A DNA stretch of 64,000 bases. It comes from Hamadaea sp. (GTDB lineage: Bacteria > Actinomycetota > Actinomycetes > Mycobacteriales > Micromonosporaceae). Both the position numbers and the translations under genes were made by a program. Shown piece after piece: positions 36,879 through 45,149 of this stretch. The notes below the pieces were generated by a model that saw only the letters and a list, made by a program, of their open reading frames with translations, was not told where the DNA came from and searched no databases. The stretch covers positions 1 through 64,000 of the forward strand of contig NZ_JABFVK010000076.1 in NCBI RefSeq assembly GCF_013362815.1, written 5' to 3'. The stretch's first letter is position 1. Every line of letters begins with the position of its first letter.

Positions 36879-36883
36879 TCAAC
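36822..36883. repeat. GATC-tipped palindrome, family C copy 3, overlapping a gene end
   Basis: GTTGATCA and TGATCAAC tips; the right half keeps the family sequence GGAACCTTGGGTTCATGATC while the left half is diverged. The stop codon of the DUF4349 gene (36876-36878) is inside its right arm. Confidence 0.7.
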
Positions 36884-36886
36884 GCT

Positions 36887-36916
36887 TAGGCAGGGGGCTG
36901 ACCCGCCCCCTGCCTA
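36887..36916. terminator. Bidirectional terminator hairpin
   Basis: TAGGCAGGGGGC (36887-36898) and GCCCCCTGCCTA (36905-36916) form a perfect 12-bp stem with a 6-nt loop between the convergent DUF4349 and M20 genes, overlapping the M20 stop codon. Confidence 0.75.
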
Positions 36917-38173
36917 GAAGAAGCTGGACAGAGCCGCGAGCGCCGTGTGGACCATGGTGCGGACGCCGTAGCCGATGCACCGTTCGTCCACGTCGAAGCC
37001 GGACTGGTGGATGTCCAGCTTGACGTCGCTGCCCGGGGTGCTGGTGCCGAGGCGGATCATCGCGCCCGGCACCTGTTCGAGGTAGAAGGCGAAGTCCTCA
37101 CCCCCCATGCTGATCTCGGCCTCGACCACCCGGTCGGCGCCGAGCGCAGCGCCGGCGGCGGCCGCGATGACGGCGGTGGCCATGCGGTCGTTGATGACCG
37201 GTGGCACGCCGCGGGTGTACCGGACGTCGACGCCCGCGCCGGTGGCCGAGACCACGTCCTTGATCAGGTTGGTGATCAGGTCGGGCGCGGCCTGCCAGGC
37301 TTCCTTGTTGAGAATGCGGACGGTCGCCTTGGCCTGTCCCTCGATCGGGATGGCGTTGGCCGCCTCGCCGGCGTGCACCGCGCCGAAGACCATCGAGACC
37401 CCGGCGCGCGGGTCTACCCGGCGGTCCAACAGAGCCGGCGCGTCGACGATCACCCGGGCGAGCGCGTGCACCAGATCGGCGGTGAGGTGCGGCCGGGCCG
37501 TGTGCCCGCCCTTGCCGGTCAGCCGCACCTCGACGGTGTCGGCGGCGGCGGTGAACGGGCCCGAGCGGACTCCGATCAGACCGGCCGGCAGCTGCGGCGC
37601 GCAGTGCAGCGCGTAGATCGCCGCGACGTCCTTCAACGCCCCGGCTGAGATCATCTCCGGCGCGCCCGAGGGGAACTTCTCCTCGGACGGCTGGAACACC
37701 AGCCGCACCCGACCGGGCAGCTCACCGCGCTGGTCGAGCTGGGCCAGCGCGAGGCCGACACCCAGCAGAACCGTGGTGTGGACGTCGTGGCCGCAGGCGT
37801 GCGCGGCGCCCGGAACTTGGCTGCGGTAGGGCACGTCCTTGGTGTCCGGCAGCGGCAACGCATCGAGATCGGCCCGCAACGCGATGACCCGGTCACCGGT
37901 GCCGATGTCGCACAGGAGCCCATTGCCGCGCGGCAGGAACTTGGGCTGCAGGCCGGCGACGGCCAGCTCCCGGGCGACCAGGGCTGCGGTCTCGAACTCG
38001 TGACCGGACAGTTCCGGGTGCGCGTGAATGTGACGGCGTACGGCGACGAGCTCCGCGCCTCGGGCGGCAAGCCAGCGGTCGAGTTGACCGGGTAGCGGAT
38101 CGGCCCCAGGCAAAGTCTCGGGCCAAGTCGACGTAAGCGTGCTGCTCTCCGGCAGCGTTAGCGCACTCGTCAC
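36914..38173 (-). CDS. M20 family amidohydrolase (hippurate/N-acyl amino acid hydrolase type)
   Basis: 419 residues if the GTG at 38173 is used. No ribosome site supports it, and the frame stays open to an ATG at 38329 preceded by GTAAGGG, so the start is uncertain. Metal-binding and catalytic motifs are RRHIHAHPELSGHEFET, ACGHDVHTT, VFQPSEE and GGEDFAFYLEQVPG, diagnostic of the M20D amidohydrolases, which cleave N-acyl or indole-acetyl amino acid conjugates. The dimerisation domain (GKGGHTARPHLTADLV) is present. The natural substrate is unknown. Confidence 0.88.
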   Translation of the reverse strand: MTSALTLPESSTLTSTWPETLPGADPLPGQLDRWLAARGAELVAVRRHIHAHPELSGHEFETAALVARELAVAGLQPKFLPRGNGLLCDIGTGDRVIALRADLDALPLPDTKDVPYRSQVPGAAHACGHDVHTTVLLGVGLALAQLDQRGELPGRVRLVFQPSEEKFPSGAPEMISAGALKDVAAIYALHCAPQLPAGLIGVRSGPFTAAADTVEVRLTGKGGHTARPHLTADLVHALARVIVDAPALLDRRVDPRAGVSMVFGAVHAGEAANAIPIEGQAKATVRILNKEAWQAAPDLITNLIKDVVSATGAGVDVRYTRGVPPVINDRMATAVIAAAAGAALGADRVVEAEISMGGEDFAFYLEQVPGAMIRLGTSTPGSDVKLDIHQSGFDVDERCIGYGVRTMVHTALAALSSFF

Positions 38174-38568
38174 GGCAAGATCTCGATCTCGATTGACAGT
38201 GGGACAAACCTCGACAAGCCTAGCCCCAGACCCGTAACTCTGCGCAACGTCATTGCGGTAGCGGTTGCGTCGCTGAGTGTCACGTCCTCCCAGGTAGAGA
38301 GACTCCGTGGCAGTTTTCGTCGTCGGCATAGACCCTTACACCTCTCACAACGCGTGACGGCTGTGGATGTGACGCACACCCGGTCGACCGGTTACGCGGT
38401 TCCCCCGCAATGTCACCTGACGTGGGTATTCCGTCGGGTTCCCCAGGCACGATCACTCTTTCCCCGGTACGCGCGTCGCACACCTGGTGCGAGTAGTCGA
38501 CTGAGTGGAGGTTCAGGGAAGCCGTCCGAGCGACCGCCGACGACGAATCGTCCGACCGGACGCCTCGA
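38174..38568. other. 395-bp gap between acyl-CoA mutase and M20 genes
   Basis: No coding sequence with actinobacterial codon bias is visible. It contains the 12-14 bp palindrome ACCGGTCGACCGGT (about 38388-38401) and an ATCGAGATCGAGATC direct repeat just upstream of the M20 start (minus strand). It probably carries the M20 promoter and a long leader. A c-di-AMP riboswitch was considered and not supported. Confidence 0.5.
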
Positions 38569-40143
38569 TCAGAACCGATCGGCCGGGCGGTATGTCCCCC
38601 ACACGTCGCGGAGAGCGTGACAGACCTCGCCGACGGTCGCCCGGGCAGCCAGCGCCTCTTTCATCGGATAGAGGATGTTCTCGGTGCCCTCGGCGGCCTT
38701 CTTCAGCTGAGCGAGCGCGCTGGAAACCGTGCTGTTGTCCCGATCCCGGCGCACTGCGGCGAGCCGGTCGGCCTGCGCCTGCTCGATCGTCGGATCGACT
38801 CGGAGCGGCTCATAGGGCTCCTCTTCGTCCAGCGTGAACCGGTTCACGCCGACGACGGTGCGCTCGCCGGAGTCGATCTCCTGAGCCACCCGGTACGCCG
38901 AAGCCTCGATCTCCCGCTTCTGGAAGCCGGCCTCGATGGCGTCCACGGAGGAGCCGTACTCGAAGACGCGCTGGATCAACTCGTCGGCGGCCTGCTCGAT
39001 CTCGTCGGTGAGCGCCTCGACGACGTAGGAACCGGCGAACGGGTCGACCGTGGCGGTCAGATCCGTTTCATAGGCCAGGATCTGCTGCGTACGCAGGGCC
39101 AGGCGAGCCGCCTTCGCCGTGGGCAGCGCGATCGCCTCGTCGTACGAATTCGTGTGCAGGGACTGCGTACCACCGAGGACCGCGCCCAAACCCTGCACCG
39201 CGACCCGGACGAGGTTGACCTCGGGCTGCTGCGCGGTGAGCTGCACGCCCGCGGTCTGCGTGTGGAACCGCAGCATCCAGGACTTCGGGTCCTTCGCGCC
39301 GAACTCCTCGCGCATGATCCGGGCCCAGATCCGGCGGGCCGCCCGGAACTTGGCGACCTCCTCCAGCAGGGTCGTACGCGCGACGAAGAAGAACGACAAC
39401 CGGGGCGCGAAGTCGTCGACGGCGAGCCCGGCCGCGATCGCCGCCCGCACGTACTCGATGCCGTTGGCCAGCGTGAACGCGATCTCCTGCACGGGCGTCG
39501 CGCCCGCCTCGGCCATGTGGTAGCCGCTGATCGAGATCGTGTTCCACTTCGGGACCTCGGCCCGGCAGTACGCGAACGTGTCCGCCACCAGCCGCAGCGA
39601 CGGCTTCGGCGGGAAGATGTAGGTACCTCGGGCGATGTACTCCTTCAGGATGTCGTTCTGGATCGTCCCGTTGAGCGCCTTGCCCGGTACGCCCGACTTC
39701 TCCGCCACCAGCTGGTAGAGCAACAGGAGAACGCTGCCGGGGGCATTGATCGTCATACTCGTCGACACCTTGTCGAGCGGTATGCCGTCGAACAGCACGC
39801 CCATGTCCTCGACCGAGTCGATCGCGACGCCCACCTTGCCGACCTCGCCGTGCGCGATCGGCTCGTCGGAGTCGTAGCCCATCTGCGTAGGCAGGTCGAA
39901 GGCGACCGAGAGGCCCATCGTCCCCGCCGCAAGCAGCTGGTGATAGCGGGCGTTGGACTCCGCCGCGGTGCCGAACCCGGCGTACTGCCGCATCGTCCAC
40001 GGTCGCGTCGTGTACATCGTCGGATAGACGCCCCGGGTGAACGGATACTCGCCCGGCTGCTCCTCTACGCGTTCCGGCACGTCAGAGGACCCGTAGACGG
40101 GCTTGAGCGGGAAGCCGGACTCGCTTAGCCGACGTTCAGTCAT
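38569..40143 (-). CDS. Methylmalonyl-CoA mutase family large subunit without B12 domain
   Basis: 524 residues from ATG 40143, 7 nt behind a TACGAT box. The substrate-binding barrel is complete: [55 protein letters not shown] and [17 protein letters not shown]. The ~130-residue C-terminal cobalamin-binding domain of one-chain mutases is absent, so the protein must pair with a separate B12-binding subunit, which is not encoded in this window. Possible substrates are methylmalonyl-, isobutyryl- or another acyl-CoA; I cannot decide between them. It could turn the carboxylase product over to succinyl-CoA. Confidence 0.88.
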   Translation of the reverse strand: MTERRLSESGFPLKPVYGSSDVPERVEEQPGEYPFTRGVYPTMYTTRPWTMRQYAGFGTAAESNARYHQLLAAGTMGLSVAFDLPTQMGYDSDEPIAHGEVGKVGVAIDSVEDMGVLFDGIPLDKVSTSMTINAPGSVLLLLYQLVAEKSGVPGKALNGTIQNDILKEYIARGTYIFPPKPSLRLVADTFAYCRAEVPKWNTISISGYHMAEAGATPVQEIAFTLANGIEYVRAAIAAGLAVDDFAPRLSFFFVARTTLLEEVAKFRAARRIWARIMREEFGAKDPKSWMLRFHTQTAGVQLTAQQPEVNLVRVAVQGLGAVLGGTQSLHTNSYDEAIALPTAKAARLALRTQQILAYETDLTATVDPFAGSYVVEALTDEIEQAADELIQRVFEYGSSVDAIEAGFQKREIEASAYRVAQEIDSGERTVVGVNRFTLDEEEPYEPLRVDPTIEQAQADRLAAVRRDRDNSTVSSALAQLKKAAEGTENILYPMKEALAARATVGEVCHALRDVWGTYRPADRF

Positions 40144-40150
40144 ACCGCTG

Positions 40151-40156
40151 ATCGTA
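40151..40156 (-). promoter_or_regulatory. -10 box TACGAT for the acyl-CoA mutase gene
   Basis: On the minus strand TACGAT ends 7 nt before the ATG at 40143. Confidence 0.45.
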
Positions 40157-40218
40157 GGATGCGCCGCCCGGACGGCGGATGAGGTCTTTCCCACAGGCTG
40201 TTCTACAACTCCTTTCGG

Positions 40219-40316
40219 GCGCTGGATCAGGGTTCCGGGAACTCCTTCGGGCGCTGGATCAGGGTTCCGGGCCGAAATCTTGGGTCAAGATTCGACCGCG
40301 AACCCTGATCCAGCGC
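40219..40316. repeat. GATC-tipped palindrome, family B copy 3, with tandemly duplicated left arm
   Basis: The palindrome proper is 40251-40316, with tips GCGCTGGATCAGGGTTC and its complement. Its left arm with flank (about 32 bp, starting AACTCCTT) is duplicated immediately upstream, giving an extra tip at 40219-40238. It lies in the divergent gap between the mutase and kinase genes; the rest of 40144-40501 shows no gene. Confidence 0.85.
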
Positions 40317-40501
40317 GAAAGCGGGCCGAGCACGGCGGAGCGCGGCCGAGCGGGCGGCCGGTGACGGAGAGTGGTCACTCGGCTCGGCTTTCATTTGCCA
40401 CATTTCTCACGCAGAATGGGGCGGTTGGCCGATCCCCACCCCGGGTACCCAGGCCCGTCCGACCGGCCACTGCACACAGTTCCCCACGAGACGGCGGCAA
40501 A

Positions 40502-42280
40502 GTGACTACCCCCATGCCCACCACCTGGAACAGCTCCCCCGGCGACGGACGAGCGGCGCCGGGCACCGTGATCGGCGGGCGCTACTCCCTGCGTACCTCG
40601 ATCGGCACCGGCGGCATGGGCACGGTCTGGCGTGCCTCCGACACCCTGCTGCGGCGGGATGTCGCCGTGAAGGAGGTCGTCTGCCCGCCCGGGATGGCGG
40701 CGACCGACCGGGACGCGATGTACGAGCGGACGATGCGGGAGGCGCGCGCCGCCGCCGCGCTGGCGCACCCGAGCGTCGTCCAGGTCTACGACGTCGTCAC
40801 CGAGGGCGGCCGGCCGTGGATCGTGATGGAACTGCTCGACGCTCGCAGCCTGGCCGACATGGTCATCGAGGGCGGTCCGCTGGCTCCGCGTACGGTGGCC
40901 AAGATCGGCGTGGCCCTGCTCGGCGCGCTCGAGGTGGCTCACGCGGCCGGCGTGCTGCATCGCGATGTGAAGCCCGCCAATGTGCTGATCTGCCAGGACG
41001 GCCGCTGCGTGCTCACCGACTTCGGCGTTGCCCGGATGCCCAGCGACGTGCAGCTCACGACGCCGGGGATGGTGCTGGGCTCGCCGCACTTCATCTCGCC
41101 GGAGCGGGCCATGGGGCACGCCTTCGGGCCGCCCAGCGACCTGTTCTCGCTCGGCGTCACGCTGTTCACCGCGGTCGAGGGGCGTCCGCCGTTCGACAAG
41201 GGCGATCCGCTGGCCACCATGCACGCAGTCGTCGAGGAGCCGCCCGCGCCGATGCAGCTGGCCGGGCCGCTCACGGAGGTCCTCGGCGGGCTGCTGATCA
41301 AGGACCCGGGCCGCCGCTGGGACGTCGCGCGGGCCCGGGTGACCCTTCGTGAGCTGCTCGCCAACGACCTGGCCCAGCAGCCCAGCACGCCCAGCTACAC
41401 CGACCCGTGGTCGGTCATGCCGACGCCGCAGGGCCAGTGGACCGACCCGACCGCGGTCGCGCCGACCAGCCCGCCCGTCGCGACCAAGCCGCCCAAGCAG
41501 GTCGGCGGCCGGGCGCTGCTGGCCACCGGTGACATGCCGCAGTTCCCCGGGGGCGGCAACCTGCCGCCGGGTCCGCCGATGGGCGGGACGATGCAGGCCA
41601 CCGGTGCGATGCCGCAGTTGCCGACCGGCGCGATGCCGCCCGTTCAGCGCTCTGCCGGCTCGGTCGCCGACAAGGTCCGCGGGCTGCCCAAGGGCGCTCG
41701 GATCGGGCTGGCCGCCGGGGTCGCCGCCGTGGTCCTGATCGGCGCGATCGTCATCGCGAGCAATCTGTTCGGCGGCTCGGGCACGCCCGAGGCGAACGGC
41801 ACCTCGCCGGGGCCACAGCCGAGCGCCAGCGCGCCGGCGAGCCCGCAGGCCCAGCCGGTGGTCTACACCGGCAAGGGCTACAAGATCACCTTCCCCATCG
41901 GCTGGAAGAAGGGCAGCGGCGTCGCCAACGGCATCGAGTATCGCGATCCGAAGGTGTCCAACCGCTACGTGCGCGTCCAGGTCTACAGCGGGAAGAACGT
42001 CGAGAGCGCGGTCAACTCGAAGGTCACCGATCTGCAGAAGACGAGCACCTGCGAGACCTACGAGCAGGTCGGCATCACGCCGACGACGCTCGCCGCGCAG
42101 GAAGGCAGCCAGCTGGAGTACCTGTGCACGCCGAAGGGCATGGACCAGCGCCACGGCACGTACACGGTGATCACTTCGGGCGGCAAGACCTACCGCATCC
42201 AGACCTCGACCGAGGCCAGCGACTGGGACGAGGCGAAGACGGTCTTCGAGGAGATCGCGCAGAGTTTCGCGCTCATCTAG
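40502..42280 (+). CDS. Serine/threonine protein kinase, PknB-type transmembrane
   Basis: 592 residues from GTG 40502; ATG 40514 is an alternative and neither has a clear ribosome site. The kinase domain (about 17-275) shows GTGGMGTVW (glycine loop), VAVKEVV (Lys), HRDVKPANVL (catalytic loop) and TDFGVAR. A Pro/Gly/Met-rich juxtamembrane segment (about 290-390) leads to one membrane helix (about 400-425). The extracellular ~150 residues are a compact domain with two cysteines (TSTCETY, YLCTPKG) and no PASTA repeats, so the sensed signal is not muropeptide by the usual module. It phosphorylates unknown cytoplasmic proteins. Confidence 0.92.
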   Translation: MTTPMPTTWNSSPGDGRAAPGTVIGGRYSLRTSIGTGGMGTVWRASDTLLRRDVAVKEVVCPPGMAATDRDAMYERTMREARAAAALAHPSVVQVYDVVTEGGRPWIVMELLDARSLADMVIEGGPLAPRTVAKIGVALLGALEVAHAAGVLHRDVKPANVLICQDGRCVLTDFGVARMPSDVQLTTPGMVLGSPHFISPERAMGHAFGPPSDLFSLGVTLFTAVEGRPPFDKGDPLATMHAVVEEPPAPMQLAGPLTEVLGGLLIKDPGRRWDVARARVTLRELLANDLAQQPSTPSYTDPWSVMPTPQGQWTDPTAVAPTSPPVATKPPKQVGGRALLATGDMPQFPGGGNLPPGPPMGGTMQATGAMPQLPTGAMPPVQRSAGSVADKVRGLPKGARIGLAAGVAAVVLIGAIVIASNLFGGSGTPEANGTSPGPQPSASAPASPQAQPVVYTGKGYKITFPIGWKKGSGVANGIEYRDPKVSNRYVRVQVYSGKNVESAVNSKVTDLQKTSTCETYEQVGITPTTLAAQEGSQLEYLCTPKGMDQRHGTYTVITSGGKTYRIQTSTEASDWDEAKTVFEEIAQSFALI

Positions 42281-42314
42281 GACACCACCACCGGCGCTGT
42301 GCTAAAAATCGCCC

Positions 42315-44006
42315 ATGACCGACCACACCGCGCCAGACTCCTCGCTGCCCGAGTCGCTGGCGGCCACCGTCCGCGCCTGGATCGCCGACGATCCGGAACC
42401 GGCCGACCGCGACGAACTGTCCGCGCTGCTCGAGGCCGGTGACACCGCCGAGCTCGCCGACCGGTTCGCCGGGCCGTTGACCTTCGGGACGGCTGGTCTC
42501 CGCGGCCCCCTGCGGGCCGGTCCCAACGGCATGAATCTCGCAGTCGTACGCCAGGCGGCGGCGGGCTTGGTCAGTTGGTTGCGGACCAACGACACGACGG
42601 CGGAGGAGCCGCTCGTCATCGGCTACGACGCTCGGCGGGGCTCGAAGCAGTTCGCGGAGGAGACCGCGCGGGTGGCCACCGGCGCGGGACTGCGCGCCCT
42701 GGTGATGCCGCGGAACCTGCCGACGCCGCTGCTCGCCTTCGCCGTACGCCATCTCGGCGGGTGCGCCGGAGTCATGGTGACCGCGTCGCACAACCCGCCG
42801 CAGGACAACGGCTACAAGGTCTATCTGGGCGCTCGCCTCGGCGGCGACCTGGGCGCCGGAGCGCAGATCGTCCCGCCCGTCGACGGGGAGATCTCCGAGC
42901 GGATCGCCGCCGTGACGAAGCTCGCCGACGTGCCCCTCGGCGACACCGGGGAACTGCTCGACGAGTCCATCGTCACGGCGTACCTGGATCGGGCGGCCGC
43001 CGTCGTCGACCCGGACGGGCCCCGTGACCTCGTCGTGGCGTACACCCCGATGCACGGAGTCGGCGGGCAGGTGGCGGCCGACGCGTTCGTCCGGGCCGGC
43101 TTCGCCGAGCCGCACCATGTGGACGCGCAGTGGACCCCGGACGGCACCTTCCCGACGGTCAGCTTCCCGAACCCGGAGGAGCCCGGCGCGATGGACCGGG
43201 TGATCGCGCTGGCCAAGCAGGTGAACGCCGACATCGCGATCGCCAGCGACCCCGACGCCGACCGGTGCGCCGTCGCGATCCCCGCTCCTACCGCCCCCGG
43301 CGGCTGGCGGATGCTGCGCGGTGACGAGGTCGGCGTACTGCTCGCCGATCACCTCATGCGACGGGGCCGCCGTGGCACGTACGCCACCACGATCGTCTCG
43401 TCGTCGCTGCTCAAGACGCTGACGGCGGAACGCGGGCTCGGCTACGCCGAGACCCTGACCGGGTTCAAGTGGATCTCCCGATCCGCCGCCGATCTGTGCT
43501 TCGGCTACGAGGAAGCCCTGGGCTACTGCGTGGACCCCGACGGCGTACGCGACAAGGACGGGATCACGGCCGCCCTGGTGGTGGCCGAGTTGGCCGCCGG
43601 ATTGAAGGCCGAACTGCGTACGCTCGCCGACCGGCTCGACGAGATCGCCGGACAGCACGGCGTCTACGCCACCGATCAGCTCTCCGTACGCGTCGACGAC
43701 CTCACCGAGATCTCCGACGCCATGGCGCGGCTGCGATCGAAGACCCCGACGACGTTGCTGGACGAACCGGTCAGCTCCGCCGAGGACCTGCTCCCCGAGG
43801 CCGACGTCGTGATCCTGCGTACTTCCGAATGCCGGGTGGTGGTGCGGCCCTCCGGAACGGAGCCGAAGCTCAAGGCGTACCTGGAGGTGCGAGAACCGGT
43901 CGCGGAAGGCGACCTGGCCGCGGCCCGGGAACGCGCGAGCGCCGCCCTGACCGCCCTGCGCACCGAAACCGCCGCGGCTCTGGGCATCTGGTCGGTCGCA
44001 CCATGA
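42315..44006 (+). CDS. Phospho-sugar mutase (phosphoglucomutase/phosphomannomutase family)
   Basis: 563 residues, the long form common in actinobacteria. FGTAGLRGPLRAGPNGMN opens the first domain; VTASHNPPQDNGYKVY holds the phosphoserine (about residue 157), SDPDADRCAVA binds the metal, and RPSGTEPKLKAYLEV binds substrate phosphate. It interconverts hexose or pentose 1- and 6(5)-phosphates. Location directly upstream of upp and near deoC is compatible with a role as a phosphopentomutase-like enzyme in nucleoside breakdown, but sequence alone does not settle this. Confidence 0.92.
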   Translation: MTDHTAPDSSLPESLAATVRAWIADDPEPADRDELSALLEAGDTAELADRFAGPLTFGTAGLRGPLRAGPNGMNLAVVRQAAAGLVSWLRTNDTTAEEPLVIGYDARRGSKQFAEETARVATGAGLRALVMPRNLPTPLLAFAVRHLGGCAGVMVTASHNPPQDNGYKVYLGARLGGDLGAGAQIVPPVDGEISERIAAVTKLADVPLGDTGELLDESIVTAYLDRAAAVVDPDGPRDLVVAYTPMHGVGGQVAADAFVRAGFAEPHHVDAQWTPDGTFPTVSFPNPEEPGAMDRVIALAKQVNADIAIASDPDADRCAVAIPAPTAPGGWRMLRGDEVGVLLADHLMRRGRRGTYATTIVSSSLLKTLTAERGLGYAETLTGFKWISRSAADLCFGYEEALGYCVDPDGVRDKDGITAALVVAELAAGLKAELRTLADRLDEIAGQHGVYATDQLSVRVDDLTEISDAMARLRSKTPTTLLDEPVSSAEDLLPEADVVILRTSECRVVVRPSGTEPKLKAYLEVREPVAEGDLAAARERASAALTALRTETAAALGIWSVAP

Positions 44007-44016
44007 CAGTGAACGG

Positions 44017-44022
44017 TAGGTT
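44017..44022 (+). promoter_or_regulatory. -10 box TAGGTT for upp
   Basis: TAGGTT ends 8 nt before the GTG at 44031; upp may therefore be transcribed without the upstream mutase gene. Confidence 0.45.
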
Positions 44023-44030
44023 GTGAAGCC

Positions 44031-44663
44031 GTGGACGTACTCGTAGTTGATCATCCGCTCGCCCAGTCCCGGCTGACCGCCATGCGGGACGCCCGCACCG
44101 ACTCCGCGACCTTCCGGGCCGCCCTGCACGAGCTCAGCACGATGCTCGCGTACGAGGCCGCCCGCTCCTTCGCGGCGCAGAAGTACCCGGTGCAGACTCC
44201 GGTCGCGACCGCCCAGGGCACCAAGCTCGCCAGCCCGCCGCTCATCGTGCCGGTGCTGCGCGCCGGGCTCGGCATGGCCGACGCCGTACTGAACCTGCTC
44301 CCGGAGTCGTCGATGGGCTTCGTCGGGCTCGCCCGCGACGAGCACACCTACGAACCGCGGGCGTACATGGAGTCGCTTCCGGCCGACCTACGCGGCCTGC
44401 CGGTGCTGGTCCTCGACCCGATGCTGGCCACCGGCGGCTCGCTGGAGCACTGCTGCCGGCTGCTGGTCGACCGGGGCTGCACCGACATCACCGTGCTGAG
44501 CGTCATCTGCGCGCCCGAGGGCATCGCCCGGCTGGAGCGCTCGGGGCTGCCGATCCGCCTGGTCACCGCCAGCGTCGACGAGCGGCTCAACGAGCAGATG
44601 TTCATCGTCCCGGGTCTGGGCGACGCCGGGGACCGCCAATTCGGCGGCATGCCCCGCTTCTAA
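44031..44663 (+). CDS. upp: Uracil phosphoribosyltransferase
   Basis: 210 residues, GTG start. It makes UMP from uracil and PRPP in pyrimidine salvage. Diagnostic segments are VDHPLAQSRLTAMRD at the N-terminus, VPVLRAGLGMADAV, the PRPP loop LDPMLATGGSLEHC and the uracil-binding C-terminus PGLGDAGDRQFGG. Length and motif order match the family fully. Confidence 0.96.
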   Translation: MDVLVVDHPLAQSRLTAMRDARTDSATFRAALHELSTMLAYEAARSFAAQKYPVQTPVATAQGTKLASPPLIVPVLRAGLGMADAVLNLLPESSMGFVGLARDEHTYEPRAYMESLPADLRGLPVLVLDPMLATGGSLEHCCRLLVDRGCTDITVLSVICAPEGIARLERSGLPIRLVTASVDERLNEQMFIVPGLGDAGDRQFGGMPRF

Positions 44664-44697
44664 CCCCACCCCGCCCTTTCCGCTCGCCCTCTCCGCC

Positions 44698-44787
44698 CGC
44701 ACCCTTCCCCGCCGCACCCTTCCCCACCGCACCCTTCCCCACCGCACCCTTCCCCGCCGCACCCTTCCCCACCGCACCCTTCCCCGC
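44698..44787. repeat. Tandem array, six copies of a 15-bp unit
   Basis: Six head-to-tail copies of CGCACCCTTCCCC(G/A)C, varying only at one position (G or A). It directly abuts the left arm of the long inverted repeat. Confidence 0.9.
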
Positions 44788-44788
44788 C

Positions 44789-44968
44789 GATCATGAACTA
44801 TCGGCCATGATCGGCCGACGTGTCGTGTTCCAAGCTCCCTGATCAACTCCGCATCACCATGATCGACATCCACCTCGTCTAGCCGAAGTCGATCAGGCAC
44901 TCGGGGGAGTGATCATGCCGGCGGGGACACGACACGCCGGTCGATCATGGCGACAAGTTCATGATCGC
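44789..44968. repeat. Long imperfect inverted repeat (~180 bp)
   Basis: A left arm starting GATCATGAACT (44789-44832) and a right arm ending AGTTCATGATC (44923-44966) share blocks GATCATGAACT, GCCATGATCG and CGTGTCGTGT in inverted order. The central ~90 bp has further GATC-containing half-palindromes. The right arm runs directly into the 24-bp array. Confidence 0.85.
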
Positions 44969-45096
44969 GCGGAAAGGACCGGGGCTGATCGCGCGGACAG
45001 GACGGGGGCAGATCGCGCGGAAAGGAGGGGGGAGATCGCGCGGAAAGGACGGGGGCAGATCGCGCGGACAGGACGGGGGCAGATCGCGCGGAAAGC
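44963..45096. repeat. Tandem array, about 5.5 copies of a 24-bp unit
   Basis: The unit is GATCGCGCGGAAAGGACGGG plus GGCA; copies begin at 44963, 44987, 45011, 45034, 45058 and 45082. They alternate GGAAAG and GGACAG. The array is G-rich on the plus strand. Confidence 0.9.
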
Positions 45097-45136
45097 AGCT
45101 GAGGGTGAGCGGCGGCGGAGCCGAGGCGGGCGGAGA

Positions 45137-45142
45137 TAGGCT
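45137..45142 (+). promoter_or_regulatory. -10 box TAGGCT for deoC
   Basis: TAGGCT ends 7 nt before the ATG at 45150, downstream of the 24-bp array. Confidence 0.5.
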
Positions 45143-45149
45143 TTCGGGC

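Larger units (their letters stand above)
44664..45149. other. 486-bp non-coding region of nested repeats between upp and deoC
   Basis: The region holds three structures in order: a 15-bp tandem array, a ~180-bp inverted repeat and a 24-bp tandem array, followed by the deoC -10 box. No coding sequence is supported; open frames across it only translate the tandem repeats. Confidence 0.8.

Noticed and set aside
38174-38329. N-terminal extension of the M20 amidohydrolase from ATG 38329
   Set aside because: The extra 52 residues have no similarity to the family and lack the usual third-position GC bias; a GTG at 38173 gives normal length, though the ribosome site evidence is weak either way.
38280-38500. 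Possible c-di-AMP (ydaO-type) riboswitch upstream of the M20 gene, minus strand
   Set aside because: GGGGGAACC and a CGTCAGGTGAC-like block are present, but they are in the wrong order relative to the consensus and no closing helix could be drawn. A covariance-model search would decide.
44698-45096. CRISPR array
   Set aside because: Units of 15 and 24 bp are contiguous head-to-tail without unique spacers, so these are plain tandem repeats.
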